A stretch of DNA of 7,867 nt from an uncultured Oscillibacter sp. (GCA_910587875.1 CAJUOD010000126.1:1-7867), one strand, 5' to 3'. Shown: positions 1 through 6,360, counted from the stretch's first letter. Numbers and translations are program-made. Notes: generated by a model from the letters alone, not told the origin.

Positions 1-392
1 GCATGGTGTACAACTACCTGCCCTTCATGATCCTGCCCATCTACTCCGTCATCGTGAAGCTGGACGGCTCCCTGGTGGAGGCCGCCCGGGACCTGGGGGC
101 GGACAGCGTCAACGTCTTCCGCCGGGTCATCCTGCCCCTCTCCCTGCCGGGGGTCCTCTCCGGCATCACCATGGTCTTCGTCCCCTCGGTCTCCACCTTC
201 GCCATCAGCAAGATGCTGGGCGGCGGCACGGAGCTTCTGCTGGGGGACCTCATCGAGCAGCAGTTCCTGGGCGGGGCCTATAATCCCCAGCTGGGAGCCG
301 CCATCTCCCTGGTGATGATGGTCATCGTCGTCGTCTGCATGGTGGTCATGAACCGCTTCGGCGAGGGCGAGGAACAGGCGGTGATGCTATGA
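1..392 (+). CDS. potB: PotB-type polyamine ABC transporter permease, C-terminal part (5' end outside window)
   Basis: This is the C-terminal part of an inner-membrane permease subunit of the spermidine/putrescine ABC importer. The reading frame is open to the left edge, so the ATG at position 3 is probably internal; about 129 codons are visible, against roughly 275-285 in the whole E. coli protein. The cytoplasmic EAA loop that docks on the ATPase PotA is clear at visible residues 26-45: EAARDLG, then the I-x-LP-like segment VILP. Two hydrophobic segments follow (about 50-65 and 98-116), ending in a short charged tail. The stop TGA shares the four bases ATGA (389-392) with the start of the next gene, so the two are translationally coupled. 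Family assignment rests on the EAA loop and on the PotC-PotD homologue directly downstream. Polyamine specificity is inferred from that neighbour. Confidence 0.88.
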   Translation, partial: MVYNYLPFMILPIYSVIVKLDGSLVEAARDLGADSVNVFRRVILPLSLPGVLSGITMVFVPSVSTFAISKMLGGGTELLLGDLIEQQFLGGAYNPQLGAAISLVMMVIVVVCMVVMNRFGEGEEQAVML

Positions 393-2383
393 AACGTCAG
401 CGCCGTATCGGAAGCCGGGTCCTGACGGCCCTGGTCTTCCTGTTCCTCTACGCGCCCATCCTGCTGCTGATTGTCTTCTCCTTCAACAAGGGCAACAGCA
501 ACATCGTCTGGACGGGCTTCTCCCTGGACTGGTACAAATCCCTGTTCCAGAACCGGCTCATCATGCGCAGCGTGTACACGACGCTGCTGGTCTCCCTGCT
601 GGCCACGGCCATCGCCACGGCGGCGGGGACCTTCGCCGCCATCGGCTTTTACAGCCTCCGGCGGCGGCCCCGGGCGGCGCTGAACACGGTAAACAGCATC
701 CCCATGATGAACGCCGACATTGTGACGGGCGTGGCCATGTGCCTGTTCTTCGTGGCCTTTTTCTCCTTCTGGAGCGGCTTCGCCGGGTGGTTCAACGGCG
801 TCCAGCGCGTCGTCGTCCTGCCGGAGCGGCTGACCCTGGGCTTCGGCACCCTTCTCATCGCCCACGTCACCTTTAACATCCCCTACGTCATCCTCTCCGT
901 GGGCCCCAAGCTCCGGCAGATGGACCGGAATCTGGTGGACGCGGCCCAGGATCTGGGCTGCACCTGGATGCAGGCCTTCTGGAAGGTCATCCTGCCGGAG
1001 ATTAAGCCCGGCATCGCCTCCGGGGCCCTGACGGCCTTCACCATGAGCGTGGACGACTTCATCATCAGCTACTTCACCGCAGGGTCCTCCTCCTCCACCC
1101 TGGCCATGACCATCTACGGCATGACGAAAAAGCGGGTGACGCCGGAGATCAACGCCGTGTCCACCCTGCTCTTCGTGACGGTGCTCTTCCTGCTGGTCAT
1201 TGTCAACCTCCGGGAGGCCCGGGCGGAGCGGGACGGAGGCGAACGCCGTTCCAGCCCCACCGCCCGGCGGCTCTCCCAGTTCCTGGGCACCCCCAGGGGC
1301 AGGTGGGTCAGCCGGGGCGCGGCGGGCGTGCTGACGGCCTGCTTCCTGGTGTCGGTCACCCTGCTGGCCAAGGTCACCAACGCCCAGCCGGTGGTCAACG
1401 TGTGCAGCTGGGGCGAGTATATCGACGAGGACCTGATCACCCAATTCGAGGAAGAAACGGGCATCATCGTCAACTACCAGACCGCCGAGAGCAACGAGGC
1501 CCTGTACTCCCTGCTGAAAAGCGGCGCCGGGGACTACGACGTCATCGTCCCCTCGGACTACATGATCTCTCAGCTCATCGAGGAGGATATGCTGGCGGAG
1601 CTGGACTACGGGCAGATCCCCAACTACGCCCTCATCTCTGACCGCTTCAAGGGCCTGACCTACGACCCGGAGGAGCGCTACTCCGTCCCCTACGCCTGGG
1701 GCACCGTGGGCATCATCTACAACGAGACCATGGTGGAGGAGCCCATCACCAGCTGGTCCGCCCTGTTTGACGACCGCTACGCCGGGAACGTGCTGATGTT
1801 CCGCAACTCCCGGGACGCCATGGCCACGGCCCTGAGCTACCTGGGCTACTCCCTGAACACCACCGACGAGGCGGAGCTCCGGGAGGCCTTCCAGCTCCTC
1901 AGGGACGCCAAGGAGCGGGGTATCTACCAGTCTTTCGTCATGGACGAGATCTTCCAGAAGCTGGAGGGGGGCAACGCCGCCATCGGCGTGTACTACGCCG
2001 GGGACTACCTCACCATGCTGGAAAACAACGAGGACCTGCGCTTCGCGGTGCCGGAGGAGGGCTCCAACTGGTTTATGGACGCCATGTGCGTGCTGAAGGA
2101 GGCCCCCCACTATGAGGAGGCCATGGCGTGGGTCAACTTCATCGCCTCCACCGAGGCGAACCTGAAGAACATGGACTACCTCTGGTACGGCTCCCCCAAC
2201 CAGGAGGCCCTGGACCAGTACCCCGCCTACTACGAGGAGCTCTACGGGGAGGAGCTGGAACAGGAGGCCTACGACATCATCGCCGCGCCCCCGGAGGTGC
2301 TGGAGCGCTGCGAGGCCTACCTGGTCCTGCCCCTGGAGACCCGGAAGCTGTACAACGACCTTTGGACAGAATTGGGCATATAA
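389..2383 (+). CDS. potCD: Fused polyamine permease and substrate-binding protein (PotC-PotD fusion)
   Basis: One 664-residue polypeptide joins two normally separate proteins. Residues 1-273 are a PotC permease with about six membrane helices and an EAA-type loop at 184-203 (DAAQDLG, later VILP); the following MSVDDFIISYF and TPEINAVSTLL resemble E. coli PotC closely. Residues 275-309 form an arginine-rich linker (10 Arg), expected to lie in the cytoplasm. A seventh helix at about 311-328 would carry the chain back out, placing residues 334-664 on the outer face as a tethered PotD-like binding domain. That domain shows CSWGEY (339-344), DYDVIVPSDY (382-391), SVPYAWGTVG (432-441) and WFMDAM (561-566). 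Trp341, Tyr344, Ser389, Tyr391, Asp519 and Asp564 fall where E. coli PotD has polyamine-contacting residues, as I recall them. The start is fixed by the ATGA overlap with potB. There is no stop or frameshift at the junction, so the fusion looks genuine. Confidence 0.94.
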   Translation: MKRQRRIGSRVLTALVFLFLYAPILLLIVFSFNKGNSNIVWTGFSLDWYKSLFQNRLIMRSVYTTLLVSLLATAIATAAGTFAAIGFYSLRRRPRAALNTVNSIPMMNADIVTGVAMCLFFVAFFSFWSGFAGWFNGVQRVVVLPERLTLGFGTLLIAHVTFNIPYVILSVGPKLRQMDRNLVDAAQDLGCTWMQAFWKVILPEIKPGIASGALTAFTMSVDDFIISYFTAGSSSSTLAMTIYGMTKKRVTPEINAVSTLLFVTVLFLLVIVNLREARAERDGGERRSSPTARRLSQFLGTPRGRWVSRGAAGVLTACFLVSVTLLAKVTNAQPVVNVCSWGEYIDEDLITQFEEETGIIVNYQTAESNEALYSLLKSGAGDYDVIVPSDYMISQLIEEDMLAELDYGQIPNYALISDRFKGLTYDPEERYSVPYAWGTVGIIYNETMVEEPITSWSALFDDRYAGNVLMFRNSRDAMATALSYLGYSLNTTDEAELREAFQLLRDAKERGIYQSFVMDEIFQKLEGGNAAIGVYYAGDYLTMLENNEDLRFAVPEEGSNWFMDAMCVLKEAPHYEEAMAWVNFIASTEANLKNMDYLWYGSPNQEALDQYPAYYEELYGEELEQEAYDIIAAPPEVLERCEAYLVLPLETRKLYNDLWTELGI

Positions 2384-2395
2384 GGAGGATTTCCC

Positions 2396-2791
2396 ATGAT
2401 CTTAATTGGAGCAAAATGCCGTCTGGAGCAGATCGTTACCCATGAACTCACCGCCGAGGCCACGGGCTCCGGGGCCCTGCCGGTGTTCGGCACGCCCTTC
2501 ATGGCCGCCATGATGGAAAACGCCGCTATGACGGTCCTGCAATCTTTCCTGGAAGAGGGCCAGGGCAGCGTGGGCACGCACCTGGACATCAGCCACGACG
2601 CGCCTACCCCCATCGGCATGAAGGTCTTCGCCGAGGCGGAGATCACCGGCGTGTCGGAGAACGGGCGGATGGTGGACTTCCAGGTCTCCGCCTGGGACGA
2701 GAAAGGCCCCATCGGCAAGGGGACCCACACCCGGGCTGTCATCGGGAACGAGAAGTTCCTGGCCAAGTGCAACGCCAAGCTGAACGGCTGA
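2396..2791 (+). CDS. FlK-like hotdog-fold acyl-CoA thioesterase
   Basis: This 131-residue protein belongs to the thioesterase family that includes fluoroacetyl-CoA thioesterase FlK; such enzymes hydrolyse short acyl-CoA thioesters in the cytoplasm. Thr33 (in FGTPFM), Glu41 (MMENAAM) and His67 (ISHDAPTPIG) match the FlK catalytic residues Thr42, Glu50 and His76 with identical spacing of 8 and 26 residues. Arg113 in THTRAVI also matches a conserved FlK position, and the length is typical of a single hotdog domain. An ideal AAGGAGG (2382-2388) overlaps the stop codon of the transporter gene, with 7 bases to the ATG, so it is the last gene of that operon and is followed by a strong hairpin. Natural substrates of most members are unknown. 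The link to polyamine uptake is positional only, and I do not infer fluoroacetate resistance. Confidence 0.88.
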   Translation: MILIGAKCRLEQIVTHELTAEATGSGALPVFGTPFMAAMMENAAMTVLQSFLEEGQGSVGTHLDISHDAPTPIGMKVFAEAEITGVSENGRMVDFQVSAWDEKGPIGKGTHTRAVIGNEKFLAKCNAKLNG

Positions 2792-2801
2792 CCCCAGCGA
2801 A

Positions 2802-2834
2802 AAGAGCCCCGGAGGACCATCCTCCGGGGCTCTT
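2802..2834. terminator. Shared bidirectional hairpin terminator
   Basis: A perfect 15-bp inverted repeat (2802-2816 with 2820-2834; arm AAGAGCCCCGGAGGA, loop CCA) lies between the convergent thioesterase and pilO genes. On the plus strand it is followed by GATTGTTTCATT, a modest T-rich tail; on the minus strand the stem runs into TTTTCGC. The stem is 10 bases past the thioesterase stop and 11 bases past the pilO stop on the other strand. Position and symmetry argue that it ends both transcripts. The short T-tracts make its strength on either strand uncertain. Confidence 0.88.
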
Positions 2835-2845
2835 GATTGTTTCAT

Positions 2846-3403
2846 TCAGGCCGTCTTTTCCTGGGGATTCGCCTGGTACTCGAAGAATACGATGTTCCCC
2901 GTGACCGACACGGTCCCCCGCTCCCCCTGGCCCAGGCTGACGCTCACGCTGTCCAGCATACAGCGGAAGGCGCTGTCGTGGAGCTGCTGGAGCACCGCCT
3001 TGGCGGACTCGTAGGAGCCCGTGGTGAAGGACATGGAGATACTCCGGCGGACTATGGCCTGGGTGGCGTCCACGGTACTGAAGGACAGGCTGTAGTCCTC
3101 CGTGGAGGCCAGGATGGAGTTCAGCTCAAACATGACGGGCTGGAGGTTGTCGTAATCCGCGATGCTGAGCGGCGGGGTCTCGGCGGAGAAGAGCTCCTCC
3201 AGCTCCCGCTCCATGCGGTGCTTCTCCTCCAGCTGGAGCCGGGCCGTCTCGATCTCCGCCCGGCAGGCCTCCGCCTCCTGGAGGCAGCGGTCCCGCTCGG
3301 TGGTCTGGGGCACGTAGAACAGCAGCATGTAGCCGCTGACCAGCAGGAGGACGCCCAGCAGCGCCAGGAGCATCCACTCCCGGGTGGTCAACTGTCTCCT
3401 CAT
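2846..3403 (-). CDS. pilO: Type IV pilus assembly protein PilO
   Basis: A 185-residue bitopic membrane protein with the PilO layout: a short basic cytoplasmic tail (MRRQLTTREW), one membrane helix at about 11-30, a coiled-coil segment rich in Glu, Arg and Leu at about 33-72, and a C-terminal alpha/beta domain at about 87-176, expected to be ferredoxin-like. It should pair with PilN outside the membrane as part of the alignment complex that links PilM to the pilus. Sequence identity in this family is low, so the call relies on architecture and on its place after pilM and pilN. The start shares ATGA (3400-3403) with the pilN stop and has AAGGAGG at 3411-3417. It is the last gene of the pilus operon; no pilP or pilQ follows, as expected in a cell with one membrane. 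Confidence 0.85.
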   Translation of the reverse strand: MRRQLTTREWMLLALLGVLLLVSGYMLLFYVPQTTERDRCLQEAEACRAEIETARLQLEEKHRMERELEELFSAETPPLSIADYDNLQPVMFELNSILASTEDYSLSFSTVDATQAIVRRSISMSFTTGSYESAKAVLQQLHDSAFRCMLDSVSVSLGQGERGTVSVTGNIVFFEYQANPQEKTA

Positions 3404-3975
3404 TGCGCCACCTCCTTCTGCAGCTGGACCAGCACGCTGGCCCGGACCGGGGCGCTGTCGTCGGCGGGCGCCCCCTCATCCTGGGTGGTGGAGGCCGTGT
3501 TCACCATGGTGTAGGCCACGATGGGCGACGCCTCCAGGGCGTTGACAATCCGGGCCGTCTGGGCCAGGGTCACGCCGGAGAACTGGATCTGGACCGTGCT
3601 GCCGCTGACGGACAGCGTGTCCATGGTAGCCGTGGCCCCCACGGCCTGGTCCAGCAGGGCCAGGACCTCCATGCGATCAATCAGATCCCGCTCCTCCTCG
3701 GTGGCGGAATACCGGCTGTAGCGCTCCCACACCTCGCCGTAGTCCGTCAGCTCCAGGTTGACGCTCTCCAGCTGCTCCTCCGCCGCCGCCAGGGTCCGCT
3801 GGGCCTCCTGGGTCTCCATCCACACGTCGTAGACCAGGAACTTCCCCAGCCCCAGCAGGCACACCAGAGTAAAGAGCACGTACAGCATGACGGTGGCGGG
3901 CTTCGTGGTGCGGTCCGGCTTGTAGTAGAGGTTCATGGACCGCTTGGCGGGATAGGCCGCTTTTCGTTTGCTCAT
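3400..3975 (-). CDS. pilN: Type IV pilus assembly protein PilN
   Basis: A 191-residue bitopic protein. The basic cytoplasmic N-terminus contains MNLYYKP (14-20), which sits where PilN proteins carry the INLLP-type peptide that docks into PilM. A single helix follows at about 29-49 (VMLYVLFTLVCLLGLGKFLV), then a predicted coiled coil at about 53-88 and a C-terminal alpha/beta domain at about 105-190. Its role is to bridge cytoplasmic PilM and extracytoplasmic PilO. The domain contains an Asp/Ala/Ser/Thr-rich insertion near 159-176 that looks disordered. The ATG lies one base after the pilM stop (TGAGATG), with GGGAGGG in the end of pilM as ribosome site; the 3' end overlaps pilO by four bases. 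Identification is by architecture, the docking peptide and gene order. Confidence 0.87.
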   Translation of the reverse strand: MSKRKAAYPAKRSMNLYYKPDRTTKPATVMLYVLFTLVCLLGLGKFLVYDVWMETQEAQRTLAAAEEQLESVNLELTDYGEVWERYSRYSATEEERDLIDRMEVLALLDQAVGATATMDTLSVSGSTVQIQFSGVTLAQTARIVNALEASPIVAYTMVNTASTTQDEGAPADDSAPVRASVLVQLQKEVAQ

Positions 3976-3976
3976 C

Positions 3977-4957
3977 TCATTTCCCTCCCATGGCCGCCCC
4001 GGCGGCGAAGACGCCCGCCGCCGCCCGCTCCCCGGCCTCCGGCAGCAGGTCCGCCGGGTCCAGCAGGGGCAGGCCTACCGTGTTCTCGATGCTCTGCCGC
4101 AAAAGGTCCATGGACGCGCCGCCGCCCACCAGGTAGACGCCCTCCAGGCTGCTGGAGCGATAGGTAAACTGATAGAAGTTGATGACCTTCAGAATCTCCA
4201 CGGCGATGCGGTCGCAGACCTCCGCCACGGCGGGCAGGGCCAGCACGTTCTGGAAGTTGGCGGTCTTGTAGGTATTGGACAGGAACGGGTCCACCCCCGT
4301 CTCATTGGCCACGATGGTGTCCAGGTTCCGCCCGCCCAGGGCGATCTGCCGGGTGGCCTGGACCCGGTCCCGCCAGACCACGGTGATCCGGGTGAACTGG
4401 TGCCCCAGGTCCACGAAGCAGAACTCCTCCGCCCCGGCCCCCCGGGCCTGGCAGAGCTGGATCAGGGCCATCTCCTGGGGCAGAACGGTCTTCAGCCGGA
4501 TGCCCGCCTGGGCGAACATCTTGCTGTACTCCGCCAGGGTCTGCTTCGCCGCCACGGCGGCCATCATGGGCACGCCCTGGGCCTCGTCGTCCTCCTCGGA
4601 GGAAGCGCAGACGGCGTAGTCGCAATGGTACTGGTCCGCCACGCCCTGGATGAAGTCCGAAAACTCATAGGGCAGGTTCAGCAGCAGCTGCTCCGTGGTC
4701 ATCCGGGGCATGGTCACCAGGCGGCAGATCACCTGGCTGGGGGGCAGCGCCAAGGCCGCCCGGCCCCGGGGCAGGGACAGATCCTTCCTGGCCTGCTTCA
4801 AAAACTGGGCGAAGGCGTGGGGCAGCAGAATGGTCCCCGTGCCGTCCACCATATTCTCCGGCAGGCGGATCTCCTCCACACGGGTCTCGTTCCCCTTGAG
4901 CACCGCAATTTTCAGGCTGCTGCTACCGATGTCAAATCCCAGCCGCGTGTTTCCCAT
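3977..4957 (-). CDS. pilM: Type IV pilus assembly protein PilM (actin-like ATPase)
   Basis: A 326-residue cytoplasmic protein of the FtsA/actin-like fold. The first phosphate-binding loop is LGFDIGSSSLKIAVL (6-20) with Asp9, the second is VDLGHQFTRI (182-191), and the adenosine loop is YLVGGGASM (275-283). PilM binds the N-terminal peptide of PilN and connects the alignment complex to the assembly motor. The frame stays open upstream to 5425 inside pilD, but the start at 4957 is preferred: AAGGAG (4965-4970) lies 7 bases before it, the family N-terminus begins there, and the longer version would duplicate pilD sequence out of frame. The gap after pilD is 14 bases and the gap before pilN is 1 base, so all are co-transcribed. 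Length is close to that of Gram-negative PilM (about 350). Confidence 0.93.
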   Translation of the reverse strand: MGNTRLGFDIGSSSLKIAVLKGNETRVEEIRLPENMVDGTGTILLPHAFAQFLKQARKDLSLPRGRAALALPPSQVICRLVTMPRMTTEQLLLNLPYEFSDFIQGVADQYHCDYAVCASSEEDDEAQGVPMMAAVAAKQTLAEYSKMFAQAGIRLKTVLPQEMALIQLCQARGAGAEEFCFVDLGHQFTRITVVWRDRVQATRQIALGGRNLDTIVANETGVDPFLSNTYKTANFQNVLALPAVAEVCDRIAVEILKVINFYQFTYRSSSLEGVYLVGGGASMDLLRQSIENTVGLPLLDPADLLPEAGERAAAGVFAAGAAMGGK

Positions 4958-4964
4958 ACATCTT

Positions 4965-4970
4965 CTCCTT
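4965..4970 (-). promoter_or_regulatory. Ribosome binding site that sets the pilM start
   Basis: AAGGAG on the minus strand, 7 bases before the ATG at 4957. It decides between this start and a much longer open frame reaching into pilD. Confidence 0.85.
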
Positions 4971-4971
4971 T

Positions 4972-5748
4972 TCAAAACAGGCCGAAGTACCACTCCAGCA
5001 CCGGCCCGCCATAGCAAACCGTCAGCATCGCCCCCAGGGCCAGGAAGGGCCCGAAGGGCATGGCGGTCCCCCTCTTCCCCCCGGTGAGCGCCGCCCACAG
5101 AAGGCCCAGAAGGCACCCCGCCAGCAGGGTCAGAAACAGCTCCGCCCAGCCCAGATACAGCGCCAGGACGAACAGGAGCTTGATGTCCCCGCCGCCCATG
5201 GCCTCCCGGCCCAGAAGCTTCTCCATGACCAGCACCAGGGCCAGCAGCGCCGCCGGGACCACCAGGGCGCGCACGGCCTCCAGCGCCTCCCGGACCCCCT
5301 GGCCCAGGACGAAGAACCAGACCGCCCGGTTCGCCGCCATGAGCAGCAGCAGCTTGTCCGGGATGATCCGCGCCGCCCAGTCCGTCAGGCTCAAAGCCAG
5401 GAGGAGGACGGCAAAAATCAGCCACTGCCCCAGCTCCAGGCTAAGGCCGAAGCGGAGGCCCAGGACGGCGAACCCCGCCGCCCCCGCCAGCTCGGCAATC
5501 AGGCACTCTATGGGGATCTTCTCCCCGCAGTACCGGCACCGCCCCCGGCGGATGATGTAGCTGAACACCGGGACCAAATCCCGGGCCCCCAGGGTCCGCC
5601 CGCAGGAGCCGCACCGGGACCGCCCGGCAAAGGGATGGGGGTCCCCCCCGGCCCAGCGGGAGGCGGCGCAGTCCAGGAAGCTCCCGGCCACCGCGCCGAA
5701 GACGGCCAGCCAGAAGCAGAGGTAGGCCGTCAAAAGCTGTTGTTCCAT
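4972..5748 (-). CDS. pilD: Prepilin peptidase / N-methyltransferase (PilD, A24 aspartic protease)
   Basis: A 258-residue polytopic membrane enzyme that cuts the leader from type IV prepilins and methylates the new N-terminal residue. The N-terminal methyltransferase part has GSFLDCAASR (22-31) and two zinc-type pairs, CGSC (46-49) and CRYC (71-74). The protease aspartates are Asp123 in LTDWAARIIPD and Asp188 in GGGDIK, close to positions 125 and 189 described for family members. PFGPFLALG (231-239) is the conserved C-terminal motif. About seven to eight hydrophobic helices follow the usual layout, so the enzyme looks intact. Its substrate is very likely the pilin encoded next to it. The start has AAGGAG five bases upstream. 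A promoter candidate at 5870-5898 could drive it separately from pilC-pilA. Confidence 0.96.
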   Translation of the reverse strand: MEQQLLTAYLCFWLAVFGAVAGSFLDCAASRWAGGDPHPFAGRSRCGSCGRTLGARDLVPVFSYIIRRGRCRYCGEKIPIECLIAELAGAAGFAVLGLRFGLSLELGQWLIFAVLLLALSLTDWAARIIPDKLLLLMAANRAVWFFVLGQGVREALEAVRALVVPAALLALVLVMEKLLGREAMGGGDIKLLFVLALYLGWAELFLTLLAGCLLGLLWAALTGGKRGTAMPFGPFLALGAMLTVCYGGPVLEWYFGLF

Positions 5749-5762
5749 AGGGTCTCCTTACA

Positions 5763-5866
5763 TTCCAGGGGACGCCCTCCGCGCCGTCCCGGCGGTACGG
5801 GCCGGAGGGTGGGTGGAGGGGTGGCGGGTACCGGAGGCAGGGCGGCGCGGACGGCGCCTCCTGGAA
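5763..5866 (-). promoter_or_regulatory. Structured 5' leader of pilD (candidate)
   Basis: In the probable untranslated leader of pilD three nested inverted repeats can pair: 5763-5769 with 5860-5866 (7 bp), 5781-5789 with 5849-5857 (9 bp, GCGCCGTCC) and 5793-5798 with 5828-5833 (6 bp). Together they could close a hairpin of about 100 nt ending just before the pilD ribosome site (AAGGAG at 5754-5759). I do not recognise a riboswitch or T-box class. The region is very GC-rich, so some pairing is expected by chance. Confidence 0.35.
5807..5828 (+). other. Canonical G-quadruplex motif
   Basis: On the plus strand four G-runs occur with short loops: GGG (5807-5809), T, GGG (5811-5813), TGGA, GGGG (5818-5821), TGGC, GGG (5826-5828). 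This fits the G3+N1-7 rule. It lies in the non-coding gap between pilA and pilD, on the strand that is template for the pil transcript. Folding in the cell is untested. Confidence 0.6.
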
Positions 5867-5869
5867 ATA

Positions 5870-5898
5870 ATTGTAACACATTTTTCGCGGTTCGTCAC
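5870..5898 (-). promoter_or_regulatory. Candidate sigma-70/A promoter for pilD-pilMNO
   Basis: On the minus strand an extended -10, TGTTACAAT (5878-5870), has TACAAT as its hexamer, one mismatch from TATAAT. GTGACG (5898-5893) sits 17 bases upstream as a weaker -35 with four of six consensus bases. Transcription would begin near 5863, leaving a leader of about 115 nt before pilD. The AT-rich element stands out inside very GC-rich flanks. No experiment supports it. Confidence 0.55.
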
Positions 5899-5910
5899 GG
5901 AATTTCTCCC

Positions 5911-5950
5911 GCCCTCCACAACCCCCGGTTTTCCGGGGGCTCTGGAGGGC
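5911..5950. repeat. Two-tier GC-rich hairpin
   Basis: The outer stem GCCCTCCA pairs 5911-5918 with 5943-5950. A 3x3 internal loop separates it from an inner stem CCCCCGG (5922-5928 with 5933-5939) closed by a TTTT loop. It lacks a T-tract on either strand, so it is not a standard intrinsic terminator. It lies between pilA and the pilD promoter candidate and could protect the pilA mRNA 3' end or slow read-through. Confidence 0.6.
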
Positions 5951-5967
5951 GCCCGCGTCCGCGGGCG
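5950..5967. repeat. Short GC-rich hairpin
   Basis: A 7-bp stem CGCCCGC / GCGGGCG (5950-5956 with 5961-5967) with a GTCC loop, directly beside the larger hairpin. It shares one base with it, so full pairing of both competes by one base pair. No T-tract follows. Confidence 0.45.
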
Positions 5968-5973
5968 TCCGTT

Positions 5974-6007
5974 CCCCCGCCCTGCGCCAACCCGGAGGGG
6001 GCGGGGG
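5974..6007. repeat. Hairpin just downstream of pilA
   Basis: A 9-bp stem (CCCCCGCCC at 5974-5982 with GGGCGGGGG at 5999-6007) with a 16-base loop begins 10 bases after the pilA stop. No T-tract follows on the minus strand, so strong termination is not expected. As an RNA element it could stabilise pilA mRNA relative to the pilD part of the operon. Confidence 0.5.
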
Positions 6008-6017
6008 TGTGGGGGAA

Positions 6018-6360
6018 TTAGGGAGCAGCAGTAAAGCTCTTTGTTTCGACGTGTCCGTCTTCATCAAAGGTCCAATTGGTTTCGACAGTAAACTTGTCAA
6101 GTGGGGTAGCACCATCCTTCTTATAAGTGACCTTTACCATAAGTGCATCCTCCCCAGTACCATCAGCACATTCAGGAGTTACCTTAGTAGCATCCGTGAC
6201 CGCAGTATCATCTTTTTCAACAAGGGCCCCCTGATGGTCACCATTATCGGAGTTGTCTACAATGTAATAGTATTCTTTTCCAGCAGTTCCAAATTCGTTT
6301 TCAGGATTTAAGCTAGCAGCAGCTTCGGCATTTCCCAAAGAAATTGCACTCCGGTTATTG
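6018..6360 (-). other. AT-richer segment coding for the pilin head
   Basis: By hand count, 6061-6360 has 131 G+C in 300 bases (44%), while 6361-6480, the stem-coding part of the same gene, has 65% and a line of pilC reaches 78%. The break falls near codon 51 of pilA (in DAANNRS), just past the membrane helix. Codon ends shift there from G/C to A/T (for example AAT, AGT, GCA, ATT). The composition rises again at the stop codon. Confidence 0.8.

Noticed and set aside
1331..1345. LTAC (residues 315-318 of PotCD) as a lipobox for the binding domain
   Set aside because: The hydrophobic stretch lies mostly after the Cys, while a lipoprotein signal needs it before. The segment reads better as a plain membrane helix.
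278..2110. Very long open frame (610 codons) on the minus strand opposite potB and potCD
   Set aside because: Its translation is low-complexity, rich in Gly, His, Val, Asp and Gln, with no recognisable motif. It is antisense to a gene with clear family motifs; GC-rich codon use keeps such frames open by chance.
4958..5425. N-terminal extension of pilM by about 156 codons
   Set aside because: It would overlap pilD out of frame, lacks a ribosome site, and the PilM family N-terminus with its own AAGGAG starts at 4957.
5758..5763. ATG-TAA start-stop pair just before the pilD ribosome site
   Set aside because: No ribosome site precedes it and a six-base match is easily accidental; I saw no other sign of translational attenuation.
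5749..6017. Silent pilin cassette or small gene in the gap between pilA and pilD
   Set aside because: No frame there shows pilin-like sequence or a ribosome site with a plausible protein; the short frames are proline- or arginine-rich GC artefacts.
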